A program made the position numbers and the translations under genes. Below, piece by piece: positions 56,024 to 64,000 of a stretch of 64,000 nucleotides of DNA. The notes under the pieces are model-generated. The model was not told the DNA's origin and did no database searches. It saw only the letters and a list, made by a program, of their open reading frames with translations. Every line of letters begins with the position of its first letter. The first letter of the stretch is position 1. This DNA is from Caldilineales bacterium (lineage in GTDB: Bacteria; Chloroflexota; Anaerolineae; J102): contig JAGFJG010000097.1 in the NCBI GenBank assembly GCA_024102915.1, forward strand, positions 41,358 through 105,357, given 5' to 3'.

Positions 56024-57949
56024 GTCAGGATTTGGCTGTGTCCAATCCTGCCAGAATACGGTTGCGAAGTAGTCATAGCCTTGGGCCGAGCGCAGGGCGA
56101 GGGCGACCTCTCGATTGAGCTTGTTGCTCACCTCGCCTCCGTTGATCGAACTCACGACCGACCAGTCATCATCGCCCAGGCGCAGCAAGTGTAGTTTGGC
56201 GTGGATGCCGGCGCCGGTGGGATTGCCCAGCCGGGCCTGGAGATCGATGCCCTCGGTTGCCGCAAGGTTGTTGACATAATCGATTGTGGCCGAATTGCTG
56301 CGAGTGTCAGCGTCGAGATCGAAATAGCCGTCGAGGAGAAGTCTGACCGTCGCCCCGCGGCGGGCGGCGGCAATCACCGCTTCCAGACGGGGATTGGGGT
56401 CGAGGGCGGGCGAGCCGTCCGCAGAGCCCCAAAATGGCTCCTCGTAAAGCTGCTGGCTGAGAATGACATCGCCAGGGCCGGCCTGGTCAATCAATTCTAA
56501 AAGTGGGCCGGGGGTGAGGCTGGATTCGGGCGATGTGAATAAGTAGGCCTCGACAGCATCGCCGATCTCGGCTGGGAGGGGATAGCGCACGGGATAGCCC
56601 GACTGGTCGGATGGCGTCGGGGGCTGGTAATCGGTCGGAGGAAGGCCGTAGTTCGGATGGTCTCTTTGCCAGGCGAAGATGTCGGAGTGGGCGGGGTCGC
56701 TGTCGGCGGCGAAAACAGCAAAGGCTGCCTCTGCCACCGCTCGGTCAGTGATGAGGATGGCATAGCCGCGGCGACCCAGGGTATCGCCATCGGCGGCATC
56801 GGCGGGCATGCTGGTGAGGCCGAAGTTCTCGGTGCTGATCAGGGTTGTGTGTCCATCGACGACGGCGAATTTGGCGTGGACGTAAGGATAGCGGTCGCTG
56901 GCATCGCCGACATCATTCACCATAAATCGCACATCGCCGCCTGCTTCGACGATCTGCTGGGCCGCCCAGCGCGTGTCATCCGTCAACCCCGCCACTGGCG
57001 CGCCCTCGATCAGCAGCCTGACCTCGACGCCATCTCTGGCCCGATCGACGAGGGCGTCCACCAGCATGGGATGGTCGAACTCGTAGGCCTCGATCACGAT
57101 CTGGTTCCGGGCGGAGGCGAAGAGCTCCTGAATCGCTGCGAAGGTGTTGTCTGGGGCGATGAGCAGGCGGGCTGGCGGCGGGCTGGTCGTCGGCCAGGCG
57201 AAGTGTGCGGCCTGGCTGAACTGCGCCAGATCCCAGCCGGGATATGCGGCGCGGCGGCCTCGGGCGGGATCTGGGTTGCCCTGCGCCCAATCGCTTTGGG
57301 CGTCGGTGTCGGCCAGAGGCAGCGCGGAGTGCGGCTCGAACAGCCGGTAAAACACCTGCCCGCTGCGAGAGAAACGGTTAGCGCTTTGATAGTATTGCAC
57401 CGCGTCACCCTGCCAACCCTCGATGCCAACATCGCCGCTGCCGTAAACGACAGCATCAGCCGGATAGCCTGCCGGATCGAGTAGTTGCACTTCGTCGCCG
57501 TTATTCGCCAGCCGCGGCATCGATCCCTCGGCATTGGGGATGTCCGGATCGGTATCCTTGCCATATTCGCAATCCGCAGCCATCGCCCAAACCTGAACAA
57601 AGGCGGCGGCTTGCTGTGCACACCAGATTGTCTCACCCGGCCCCATGCTTATCCCTGGCAGAACGACTTTGCCCTCGCCATCGGAAAGCTGCCAACCGGC
57701 CAAAGACATCCAGGCGCGGCCCACGTTCTGGATGGCGACCGCTTCATCCACATCATTGGCCGCCAGACCGTCGGGGACAAAGGCGGAGATAAGGGCGTGA
57801 GATGTAGCGTTGGTGGGGGCGCTGTGCGTCTGAAGAGGCAGGAAGAGATTTTGCGACGGCGTTTCCTGGCGAGGCGATCGGTGATCCGAAAGCAATAGGG
57901 CGAATGCGAGTGCGGCCAAAAGCAGGGTGTGCACAAGTGATGGGATCAC
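55988..57949 (-). CDS. Secreted LTD-phospholipase D family protein
   Basis: 653 residues. An N-terminal signal peptide (about 1-20) precedes a lamin-tail domain at 50-200 with the WQLSDGEGK and DAVVYGSGD elements. Two phospholipase-D-like repeats follow. The first HKD motif is intact: VHAKFAVVDGHTTLISTENFG has HxKxxxxD. The second (GIHAKLHLLRLGDDDW) has His and Lys, but the Asp is shifted. It is likely an extracellular nuclease or phosphodiesterase. The last codons encode LSTVIPTFPQK across the DnaA boxes and may be an accidental extension. Confidence 0.75.
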   Translation of the reverse strand: MIPSLVHTLLLAALAFALLLSDHRSPRQETPSQNLFLPLQTHSAPTNATSHALISAFVPDGLAANDVDEAVAIQNVGRAWMSLAGWQLSDGEGKVVLPGISMGPGETIWCAQQAAAFVQVWAMAADCEYGKDTDPDIPNAEGSMPRLANNGDEVQLLDPAGYPADAVVYGSGDVGIEGWQGDAVQYYQSANRFSRSGQVFYRLFEPHSALPLADTDAQSDWAQGNPDPARGRRAAYPGWDLAQFSQAAHFAWPTTSPPPARLLIAPDNTFAAIQELFASARNQIVIEAYEFDHPMLVDALVDRARDGVEVRLLIEGAPVAGLTDDTRWAAQQIVEAGGDVRFMVNDVGDASDRYPYVHAKFAVVDGHTTLISTENFGLTSMPADAADGDTLGRRGYAILITDRAVAEAAFAVFAADSDPAHSDIFAWQRDHPNYGLPPTDYQPPTPSDQSGYPVRYPLPAEIGDAVEAYLFTSPESSLTPGPLLELIDQAGPGDVILSQQLYEEPFWGSADGSPALDPNPRLEAVIAAARRGATVRLLLDGYFDLDADTRSNSATIDYVNNLAATEGIDLQARLGNPTGAGIHAKLHLLRLGDDDWSVVSSINGGEVSNKLNREVALALRSAQGYDYFATVFWQDWTQPNPDLSTVIPTFPQK

Positions 57950-57955
57950 GCCGCC

Positions 57956-58840
57956 CTAACTCCGCAATAGCGATGCCAGACGGGGAATTTGCTCCGACAT
58001 TGCGAGGGGATCGAACGTCGCCTGCCAGAACGGCCCCTCGCCTCCGATTTCCACGGCGCAGAGTTGCGGCTCGCCCCAGCGCCCGGCCCGCAACTGGGTT
58101 TTGCTCCATGCCAGAAAATCCCAGTCCGCCTGTGTGAGCGGGGTGTGATCCTGCCAGCGTCCGGCGTAGCGCCTGATTTGCTCGTCGGTCAGGCCATACT
58201 GTCGCAAGCGTTCGGCCCAGCTCTCGTCTATCGTCTGGATGCCGGTGACGTGCAATTCCCCGGTCGCGGCCAGCGGCAATTGGTCGATGTAGTCTACAGC
58301 GTCCAATCCCAGATGATAGGCCGCCAGGCGCGCATGTGAGATATCAAAGAGAAAACCGCAGCCCGTGTTCTCCACGATTTCGGTGATGGTAGCGGGCAGT
58401 ACGGCGGCGAGCAATTTGCTGGGACCATTGGCGTTGTCGTTTTCCAAGATGATGTGTTCGGGGCCAAGACGCGCCGCCACGGCCTGAACATCGAAAAGCA
58501 GATTGGCTCGCACGAGTTCGACAAGTTCCGGGTCGAGTGGATCGCCAAAGGCAGGGTAGTTCCTTTGTTTGGGCGAGAGATGGAGATTGACGAATTGCGT
58601 ATCGGTCGCCTGCATGATCCGTTCGATCTCAGACCAATCGGCGGGCTGTTTGGTTCCGCCGTCGATGGCGTCGCCGATGCCCGCGCCCACATCCAGCGAG
58701 AAATGCACGCAGACCGGTCTCGTGACGCTGGCTTCGGCGATCATTTCCGGCCAGGGCGGACACTTCCACCGGTCGATGTCGATTTGACCGGATCGCACCA
58801 TCTCCGCCGCCATGCGCGAATAATTCAATGCCAGCTTCAC
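57956..58840 (-). CDS. DUF692/MNIO-like TIM-barrel protein
   Basis: 294 residues. The barrel landmarks are VHFSLDVG, FVNLHLSP, IILENDN, FLFDISHARLAA and ELHVTG, with His/Glu/Asp at strand ends as expected for a metal site. This pattern resembles the multinuclear non-heme iron oxygenase family (DUF692), which modifies peptides such as methanobactin precursors, but xylose-isomerase-like barrels look similar. No precursor peptide gene is seen. It overlaps the GNAT gene by four bases and precedes the LTD-phospholipase D gene by seven. Confidence 0.5.
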   Translation of the reverse strand: MKLALNYSRMAAEMVRSGQIDIDRWKCPPWPEMIAEASVTRPVCVHFSLDVGAGIGDAIDGGTKQPADWSEIERIMQATDTQFVNLHLSPKQRNYPAFGDPLDPELVELVRANLLFDVQAVAARLGPEHIILENDNANGPSKLLAAVLPATITEIVENTGCGFLFDISHARLAAYHLGLDAVDYIDQLPLAATGELHVTGIQTIDESWAERLRQYGLTDEQIRRYAGRWQDHTPLTQADWDFLAWSKTQLRAGRWGEPQLCAVEIGGEGPFWQATFDPLAMSEQIPRLASLLRS

Positions 58841-59370
58841 GACTGCGACTCCGCCCGCACAATCGGCTTGCTGTAGATGACGAAACGCTGTTGCTTACCG
58901 GCGATGGGTTGGCGCAAACCCTCTGGCGTTGACGTGAACCCCATCGCCGTCCAGAATCGCACTCGTTCCCGGTCGCTGAGCAGCAGGGCCAGCCGGATTT
59001 CGCGCGAGTCCGTGCCGATGCGAAGATATTCTTCCAGAATGCGGACGGCCCAGCGCTCGATGTCAGCGCGCTCCTCTTTGATTTCATCGCTGAGGATCAG
59101 CGCCCCAAACCAGACGACGCCGGGCGAGGGATGATCGAAGCGCAGATCGAAGCACCCCACCAGGCTTTCCCTCTCCCACCACAGCCCCAGCAATACCCGG
59201 TCGCCGCGTTCCAGGACGAACTGATAGTCGATGGCCGCCTGTTCCGGTCGAGCAGTCGCCCCGCTGTGCTTGATAAAGTAACTCGGGCTGGAATCGTACA
59301 ACTCTTGCAGAGCGGGTAATGTATCGGCGTTGACCTGGCGTAACGTCAGTAGCGGCGGGGCGGAAGACAC
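58837..59370 (-). CDS. GNAT family N-acetyltransferase
   Basis: 177 residues from the GTG at 59370. The frame is open to 59466 but that part overlaps the upstream gene. The GNAT fold is seen from LTLRQVNADTLPALQELYD. The acetyl-CoA-binding region is degenerate around LRFDHPSPGVVWFGALIL, and the late helix ends in RVRFWTAMGFTSTPEG, which is typical. The substrate is unknown. The stop overlaps the start of the DUF692-like gene, so translation is coupled. Confidence 0.65.
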   Translation of the reverse strand: MSSAPPLLTLRQVNADTLPALQELYDSSPSYFIKHSGATARPEQAAIDYQFVLERGDRVLLGLWWERESLVGCFDLRFDHPSPGVVWFGALILSDEIKEERADIERWAVRILEEYLRIGTDSREIRLALLLSDRERVRFWTAMGFTSTPEGLRQPIAGKQQRFVIYSKPIVRAESQS

Positions 59371-59383
59371 GATGCCTGAACGC

Positions 59384-60109
59384 TTATCGACGTGGAATAA
59401 TCTTTTGAGTTTGACGCAATTTGACGATGGAATCTCCCGGATAATAACCTTTCGACAAAGAAGCATTGGGATATATCAGCGTGCGGGGTCCCACCAGCAC
59501 GCCCGGATTCAGCACGCTGTTGCAGCCGGTCTGAGCATCGTCGCCGAGGATAGCGCCCATCTTGGCCAGTCCGGTGTCGTATAGTTCGCCGTCGATGGAA
59601 AGCTGAATGGTGGGGCGTTTGCCGGTGGCCGGGTCTTTGACGCTGTTCACGGCCAGATTCGAGAGCTTGGTGCCAGCGCCCAGATTAACGCGACGCCCCA
59701 GAATGCTGTCGCCTACGTAGTTAAAATGCGGGCAGTGCGCGCCCGGCAGCATGATGCTGTTTTTGACTTCGCTGGCATTGCCCACCACGCAGCCATCGCC
59801 GATGACGGCCTGCCCACGCACGTACGCGCCATGACGGATTTCGCAGCCCGCGCCGATGATGGTCGGCCCCTGGATGTACGCGCCTGGCTCCACCACCGTA
59901 CCCGGCCCGATTACGATGTCCCCGCCGCCGAGAAACGCCCCCTCCATGATCTCTCCCTCGATCTTTTTCCCGACTCCGCCAATACGCTCAGCCAGGTAAG
60001 GCTTGATGCGATTCAGCGCCTGCCAGACGAATTCGATGTCGGCGAACAGGTCGGCATGCTCGTAGTCGGTGAGGTCGAAGAAAGCGGTGGGATGCAGATT
60101 GATAGTCAT
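59384..60109 (-). CDS. Left-handed beta-helix acyl/sugar-nucleotide transferase-like protein
   Basis: 241 residues from the ATG at 60109; there is no ribosome binding site. Hexapeptide repeats from about 70 onward (GDIVIGPGTVVEPGAYIQGP) form a left-handed beta-helix as in GlmU, LpxA/LpxD or UDP-GlcNAc pyrophosphorylase-like proteins. It has no nucleotidyltransferase domain, since the N-terminus is a short helical part. An acetyl- or acyltransferase role on sugars is inferred. It sits between the GT4 glycosyltransferase and the GNAT gene in one gene run. Confidence 0.65.
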   Translation of the reverse strand: MTINLHPTAFFDLTDYEHADLFADIEFVWQALNRIKPYLAERIGGVGKKIEGEIMEGAFLGGGDIVIGPGTVVEPGAYIQGPTIIGAGCEIRHGAYVRGQAVIGDGCVVGNASEVKNSIMLPGAHCPHFNYVGDSILGRRVNLGAGTKLSNLAVNSVKDPATGKRPTIQLSIDGELYDTGLAKMGAILGDDAQTGCNSVLNPGVLVGPRTLIYPNASLSKGYYPGDSIVKLRQTQKIIPRR

Positions 60110-60116
60110 GGGGTGA

Positions 60117-60125
60117 ATTCTATCA
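60117..60125 (-). promoter_or_regulatory. Extended -10 directly before the hexapeptide-repeat gene
   Basis: TGATAGAAT on the minus strand, seven bases before the ATG at 60109 and overlapping the stop of the upstream gene. It resembles the leaderless arrangement of mutM. Confidence 0.35.
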
Positions 60126-61238
60126 TGCGCGTGCCGCCATCTCAAGCACTTGCATGGTCTGGCGCGCAGTCTGCGCCCACGGAAAACGAACCACGTTATC
60201 CCGGCCTTTGGCGACTAGTTCCGAACACAATTCTGGCTCGACCAGCAAGCGAACGATGGACTTCGTCATGTCTGTGACATCGGTCGGGTCGAAGTATAAA
60301 GCGCCGTCGCCGGCCACCTCAGGCAGAGACGAGGCGGACGAGCAGGCCAGCGGCACGCCGCAAATCTGCGCTTCCAGGGCGGGAAAGCCAAAGCCCTCGG
60401 CCAGCGATGGAAATACATAGCACGCAGCTCCAGCGTAAAGGGAGGGGATGTCGTGCACGCGGGCGAAGCCGGTGAAACGCACGTGATCTTGCAACCCCAT
60501 CGCCTTCGCCTGGTCGTACAGGCTCTGGCTGCCGTAGCCTGGGCTGCCCGCCAGCACGAGATGCAATTTGCGGTCGGGCAATTCCTTTCGAACGCGGGCG
60601 AACGCGTCGATCAGCCGCGCCAGGTTTTTGCGGGGCTGCAATGTGCCGATGTGGAGCAAGTACTCAGCGTTCGGCGGGATGCCATAGCTGTTGCGCACAT
60701 AGGCGATGCGGGCGGGATCGGTTTCTGGGTGCAGGTCGGGGTCGGGGCTGGGATAGACCACGTGAATGCGGTCGGGGTCGGCGTGGTAGAGCGAGATCAG
60801 ATCGTCCTTCGTCGCCCGCGAATCGGCGATGATCTGTGTGGCGACGCGGGCGTGGCGGCGCGTGCTCCAACGCAGATACTGGCGCTGTCGCCAGGGGTGC
60901 GCCTGCGGGAAATGCTCGTAGCCCAGGTCGTGGACGGTGACGACCGTGCGCGGCGGCCCGGCCAATGGGAGCACGTGAGCGGGGACGAAAAGGACGTCGG
61001 GGGGATGGCGGCGCGCATACGGGCCAAGTCTTGTGTGCGTCCACAGCCGCTCGCCCGGCAGTTCCACCATCTCGGCCTGGGGACGGAAGGGCGAGACTTT
61101 GGGGCGTTTGGGTACGTACAGCCGGATCGTGTGCGCGCTGGCGAGATCGAGCAGCGCGTTGATCAATTCCAGGCTGTATCGTTCAGTGCCGGTACGCTGA
61201 GCACGCAAGGCGCGGGATGCGTCGATGCCGATAATCAT
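60123..61238 (-). CDS. GT4-family glycosyltransferase
   Basis: 371 residues. The N-terminal GT-B half has MIIGIDASRALRAQRTGTERY and the glycine-rich acceptor part. The C-terminal half has the EGFGFPALEAQICGVPL motif (E-x7-E) for the nucleotide-sugar. It is probably a mannosyl- or glucosyl-type transferase for a surface glycan. The donor and acceptor cannot be told. It leads the gene run that continues with the hexapeptide protein. Confidence 0.82.
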   Translation of the reverse strand: MIIGIDASRALRAQRTGTERYSLELINALLDLASAHTIRLYVPKRPKVSPFRPQAEMVELPGERLWTHTRLGPYARRHPPDVLFVPAHVLPLAGPPRTVVTVHDLGYEHFPQAHPWRQRQYLRWSTRRHARVATQIIADSRATKDDLISLYHADPDRIHVVYPSPDPDLHPETDPARIAYVRNSYGIPPNAEYLLHIGTLQPRKNLARLIDAFARVRKELPDRKLHLVLAGSPGYGSQSLYDQAKAMGLQDHVRFTGFARVHDIPSLYAGAACYVFPSLAEGFGFPALEAQICGVPLACSSASSLPEVAGDGALYFDPTDVTDMTKSIVRLLVEPELCSELVAKGRDNVVRFPWAQTARQTMQVLEMAARA

Positions 61239-61367
61239 AGGCTGGGGTTGGGTAAAGTTGCAACGGCGGGGTTGGTTTGAAAGCCGATGTCAGGTTAGTA
61301 TAGATTGCTGATCGCAGGCTGGAAAATTGCGAGCCGGTCGATTCGATTTCAATCGCAGGAGTGGATA

Positions 61368-61757
61368 ATGAAAGCGCACATGCGGGTCGCGCGCCCCACC
61401 GATCACATGGACGAGATCAAACGATTTTACGTGGATGGGCTTGGCTTCGAGGTGATCGGCTCTTTCACCGACCACGACGGTTTCGACGGGATCATGCTCG
61501 GACATGCGGGCTGGCCGTACCATCTGGAATTCACCCGCCAACGGAGCCATGCAGCGGGCCGGGCTCCCACGGAGGATAATCTGCTGGTCTTTTACTTGCC
61601 GGATGAAGCGGAATGGCGCGCGGCTATCGAGCGCATGAAAGCTTTGGGGTACATGCCCGTGCGCTCGTTCAATCCCTATTGGGACGTGCGGGGCGTCACG
61701 TTCGAGGATGCCGACGGCTATCGGGTTGTGCTCCAGAACGCGGCGTGGGAGAATTGA
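61368..61757 (+). CDS. VOC superfamily (glyoxalase-like) protein
   Basis: 129 residues from the ATG at 61368, preceded by AGGAG. The beta-alpha-beta-beta-beta module appears twice: starting MRVARPTDHMDEIKRFYVDGLGF, and ending DVRGVTFEDADGYRVVLQ. VOC proteins include glyoxalase I, dioxygenases and resistance proteins, and no substrate can be assigned. It starts a plus-strand run with the PNPOx-like and nitrilase genes, 30 bases before the next one. Confidence 0.78.
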   Translation: MKAHMRVARPTDHMDEIKRFYVDGLGFEVIGSFTDHDGFDGIMLGHAGWPYHLEFTRQRSHAAGRAPTEDNLLVFYLPDEAEWRAAIERMKALGYMPVRSFNPYWDVRGVTFEDADGYRVVLQNAAWEN

Positions 61758-61787
61758 ACCGAGATTTGTATTACAAAGGAGAAAATC

Positions 61788-62366
61788 ATGGCTGACCACT
61801 ATGCCGAAATCACCGACAAAATCCAGACTTTCATCGAGAAACAGAAACTCTTTTTCGTCGCCACAGCCGCGCCCGCAGGCCGGATCAACCTCTCGCCCAA
61901 GGGCATGGACAGCCTGCGCCTGGTCGATGCCAACACAGTCGTCTGGCTGAACCTTACCGGCAGCGGCAACGAGACCGCCGCGCATCTGGCCGAAAGCGAC
62001 CGCATGACGATCATGTTCTGTTCGTTCGACCGGGAGCCGTTGATTCTGCGGCTTTATGGCGCTGCCGTGGCGTACCACCGACTCGACGAAGAATGGCCGG
62101 AACTGGTCGCACTATTTCCCGACTTCACAGGCGCGCGGCAATGCATCCGCATGAATGTCGATCTGGTGCAGACTTCGTGCGGGTTCGCCGTGCCGTTTTA
62201 CGATTTCGTCAGTGAGCGCGACGCCCTGGTGCGCTGGCATGACAACCGCGGGCCGCAAGGCATCGCCGCGTATTGGGAAGAGGCGAATCAGATCAGCCTC
62301 GACGGCAAGCCCACGGGCATCCTGGCAGCGTCGGTGGCGAATCTGGTCGGGGAAACCCAACCATGA
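61788..62366 (+). CDS. PNPOx-like flavin-binding split-barrel protein
   Basis: 192 residues with AAAGGAG before the ATG. The FMN-binding split-barrel is recognised from FFVATAAPAGRINLSPKG and MDSLRLVDANTVVWLNLTGSGNETAAHL, as in pyridoxamine-phosphate-oxidase-like proteins. Proteins with this core use FMN, F420 or heme. The activity is unknown. Its last codons overlap the nitrilase start by four bases. Confidence 0.78.
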   Translation: MADHYAEITDKIQTFIEKQKLFFVATAAPAGRINLSPKGMDSLRLVDANTVVWLNLTGSGNETAAHLAESDRMTIMFCSFDREPLILRLYGAAVAYHRLDEEWPELVALFPDFTGARQCIRMNVDLVQTSCGFAVPFYDFVSERDALVRWHDNRGPQGIAAYWEEANQISLDGKPTGILAASVANLVGETQP

Positions 62367-63352
62367 CGCGTCCCCAACCCTCTGATGAAACCCTGACCAT
62401 CGGGCTAGCCCAAATCGCCCCTGTTTGGCTGGACCGGGCGGCGACGCTGGCAAAAGTCTTGCAGCGCATGGCTGAGGCTGCCGCCCAGGGTTGCCAATTG
62501 CTGGCGTTTGGCGAGGCCATTGTGCCGGGTTACCCCTTTTGGGTGGAGCGGACCGACGGCGCTCGTTTCAATCATCCCACGCAAAAAGAAATCTACGCGC
62601 ACTACATGGATCAGGCGGTGCGTATCGAGCGTGGGCATCTGGACGAGGTGCGCGCGCTGGCCGCTCGCAGCGAAATGGCGGTCGTGCTCGGCTGTATCGA
62701 ACGGGCGGCGGATCGGGGCGGGCACAGCCTGTACTGCTCGCTGGTTTACATCGACAACCAGGGCCAGATCGCCAACGTCCATCGCAAGCTGGTGCCCACG
62801 CACGAAGAACGGCTGGTGTGGTCGCCCGGCGACGGCTACGGATTGCGCGTTTTCCCGCTCGGCCCGTTCACAATGGGCGGCCTGAATTGCTGGGAGAATT
62901 GGATGCCGCTGCCGCGGGCGGCGCTTTACGGGCAGGGAGAAGACCTGCACGTGGCGATTTGGCCGGGCAATCTGCGCAACACGCAGGACATCACCCGCTT
63001 CATTGCCGTAGAAGCGCGCTCCTATGTGCTCTCGGTTTCCGGCCTGATGCGCCTCAGCGATTTCCCGCCCGCCACGCCCCACCTCGACCAGATTCTGGCC
63101 GACGGCGGTGAACCGCCATCCGACCTGGGCGCGTTCCTGGCGAATGGCGGTTCCTGTCTGGCCGGGCCGGATGGGCAGTGGGTGATCGAGCCGCAGGTGG
63201 GGATGGAGACTGTCGTCGTCGCCGCCATCGACCATCGCCGTGTGCGCGAGGAACGGCAAATGCTCGACCCTGCCGGCCACTATTCCCGCCCGGATGTGAC
63301 GCAATTGACGGTGAACCGGCGCAGGCAGAGTACGGTGCTGTTTGAGCAATGA
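62363..63352 (+). CDS. Nitrilase (carbon-nitrogen hydrolase, nitrilase branch)
   Basis: 329 residues from the ATG that overlaps the previous stop. The catalytic triad is Glu51 (AFGEAIV), Lys142 (HRKLVPTHEE) and Cys176 (GLNCWENWMP). The PGYPFWVE and HRKLVPTHEERLVWSPGDG blocks belong to true nitrilases, which turn nitriles into carboxylates and ammonia, rather than amidases or beta-ureidopropionases. The natural substrate is unknown. Linkage with the flavin and VOC genes suggests a small catabolic unit (inference). Confidence 0.87.
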   Translation: MTRPQPSDETLTIGLAQIAPVWLDRAATLAKVLQRMAEAAAQGCQLLAFGEAIVPGYPFWVERTDGARFNHPTQKEIYAHYMDQAVRIERGHLDEVRALAARSEMAVVLGCIERAADRGGHSLYCSLVYIDNQGQIANVHRKLVPTHEERLVWSPGDGYGLRVFPLGPFTMGGLNCWENWMPLPRAALYGQGEDLHVAIWPGNLRNTQDITRFIAVEARSYVLSVSGLMRLSDFPPATPHLDQILADGGEPPSDLGAFLANGGSCLAGPDGQWVIEPQVGMETVVVAAIDHRRVREERQMLDPAGHYSRPDVTQLTVNRRRQSTVLFEQ

Positions 63353-63439
63353 AAACGCCTGCCGCCGCAACTATTTGACAAGCGCCCACCCCGTCGCCAT
63401 AATACCCACACAACCTCACACACCCCTCCTAAAGCGATG

Positions 63440-63745
63440 ACAGAGGAAAGTAAGCGGGTGGATTCACCCAGAGAGGTCGGGTCACAGGCTGAAAGCCCGG
63501 CTGTGCCGAATCCCGCCGAAGTTCCCTCCCGAGCCGGTTCGGGGAATGGGCGTCCGTAGACGGACACTCTAGTAGTCGAACCCGGAAGTCAACCGTTATT
63601 CTGACAGCCGATTGTGTTAATCATTAATTATTGATGATTAATCGTTAATACTGTCGGCCAAAGCGCCCCGCATTGCGGGGAACCAGGGTGGTACCGCGGA
63701 ACGTTTCGACGCTTCGTCCCTGCCAAAGGGCGAGGCGTTTTTCTT
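63440..63745 (+). promoter_or_regulatory. T-box riboswitch, probable phenylalanine specifier (TTC)
   Basis: Leader starting GCGATGACAGAGGAAAGTA. Stem I has the AGAGAGG and GGCTGAAAGCC motifs. The specifier loop reads GAAG-TTC-CCTCCCGAGC, giving TTC at about 63522-63524, aligned as in the glyQS T-box. The T-box sequence AGGGTGGTACCGCGG is at about 63685-63699, and a terminator with ACGCTTCGTCCCT / AGGGCGAGGCGTT ends in TTTTTC near 63738-63743. A short AT-rich stutter (63610-63650) is inserted in the linker. The tRNA it senses would be tRNA-Phe. Confidence 0.88.
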
Positions 63746-63793
63746 TCGTTCGAAGTTCGACGTGCAAAGTTCGATGTTGTCGAGGAGGCGATT

Positions 63794-64000
63794 ATGGCTG
63801 CAATCGAGCGGTTTGAGGATATCAAGGCCTGGCAGAAAGGACGTGAGCTTACGAATGCGGTCTATGAAATCGCAACAACTCAAGAGTTTGCGCGAGACTT
63901 CAGACTTCGTGATCAAATCTGCGGTGCGGCAACCTCGGTTATGGCAAACATCGCAGAAGGCTTCGACACTGACTCCAATAGCGACTTCATTCGCTTCCTC
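63794..64000 (+). CDS. Four-helix-bundle protein (S23-like), cut by window end
   Basis: The first 69 codons, from an ATG preceded by GAGGAGG. The sequence begins MAAIERFEDIKAWQKGRELTNAVYEI and continues into LRDQICGAATSVMANIAEGF, the hallmark of the 23S-rRNA-intervening-sequence (S23/bThg) four-helix-bundle family. Members are small, of unclear function, and are often mobile or inserted. It directly follows the Phe T-box where pheS would be expected. The gene continues beyond the window. Confidence 0.85.
   Translation, partial: MAAIERFEDIKAWQKGRELTNAVYEIATTQEFARDFRLRDQICGAATSVMANIAEGFDTDSNSDFIRFL

Noticed and set aside
61290..62078. Minus-strand frame of 262 residues
   Set aside because: Overlaps the VOC and PNPOx-like genes, both with good ribosome binding sites and family motifs.

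Overview
The window looks like a chromosome segment of a member of the Chloroflexota, probably Anaerolineae/Caldilineae-like. This is an inference from the gene families: a RodZ-like protein next to rimO, a MerR-type coiled-coil protein, DUF2207 and SPFH membrane proteins, secreted proteins with Thr/Pro linkers, T-box leaders on synthetase genes, and no outer-membrane genes. GC content is high by eye (near 60%). There is one AT-rich accessory island. Almost all of the rest is compact housekeeping sequence with short intergenic palindromes.

Layout. 1-6.6 kb: ferredoxin, a prenyl-synthase-like protein that has lost its aspartates, mutM, acsA, dCMP deaminase and upp, and a DksA/TraR zinc finger protein. 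6.7-12.4 kb: ruvB, a class I amidotransferase, queA, a GT2 glycosyltransferase, a DinB-like protein and a CBS-CBS-ACT protein. 12.4-12.76 kb: an unusual tandem repeat. 12.76-25.1 kb: a minus-strand run of mfd, pth, a secreted anchored protein, an M29 aminopeptidase, a YdjGHI-like membrane module (SPFH, coiled-coil and zinc-ribbon proteins) with DUF2207, and a lipoprotein. 25.1-30.4 kb: pyruvate phosphate dikinase, a Qnr-like pentapeptide protein, a methyltransferase and a lipid kinase.

30.4-34.4 kb is the accessory region: a membrane-anchored HEXXH protein, an AT-rich PD-(D/E)XK nuclease-like gene and a DUF433/DUF5615 toxin-antitoxin pair. 34.5-44.6 kb: spermidine-synthase-like membrane protein, amidase, rodZ-like gene, rimO, MerR, DUF1232, an XPB-N-like protein, a CPBP protease and a second lipid kinase.

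44.8-56 kb holds replication and translation genes: dnaN, gyrB, tRNA-Val(GAC), a threonine T-box with thrS, infC-rpmI-rplT with a SpoU-type methyltransferase, and dnaA. DnaA boxes lie just downstream of dnaA, so an origin is plausible there. dnaN and gyrB are convergent and 7-10 kb from dnaA, and no recF is seen. 56-63.4 kb: a minus-strand operon (LTD-phospholipase D protein, DUF692/MNIO-like TIM barrel, GNAT, hexapeptide-repeat protein, GT4 glycosyltransferase), then VOC, flavin/PNPOx-like and nitrilase genes. The window ends with a phenylalanine T-box leader followed, unexpectedly, by a four-helix-bundle (S23-like) gene.

All calls come from reading the sequence. No database search, alignment or folding program was run.
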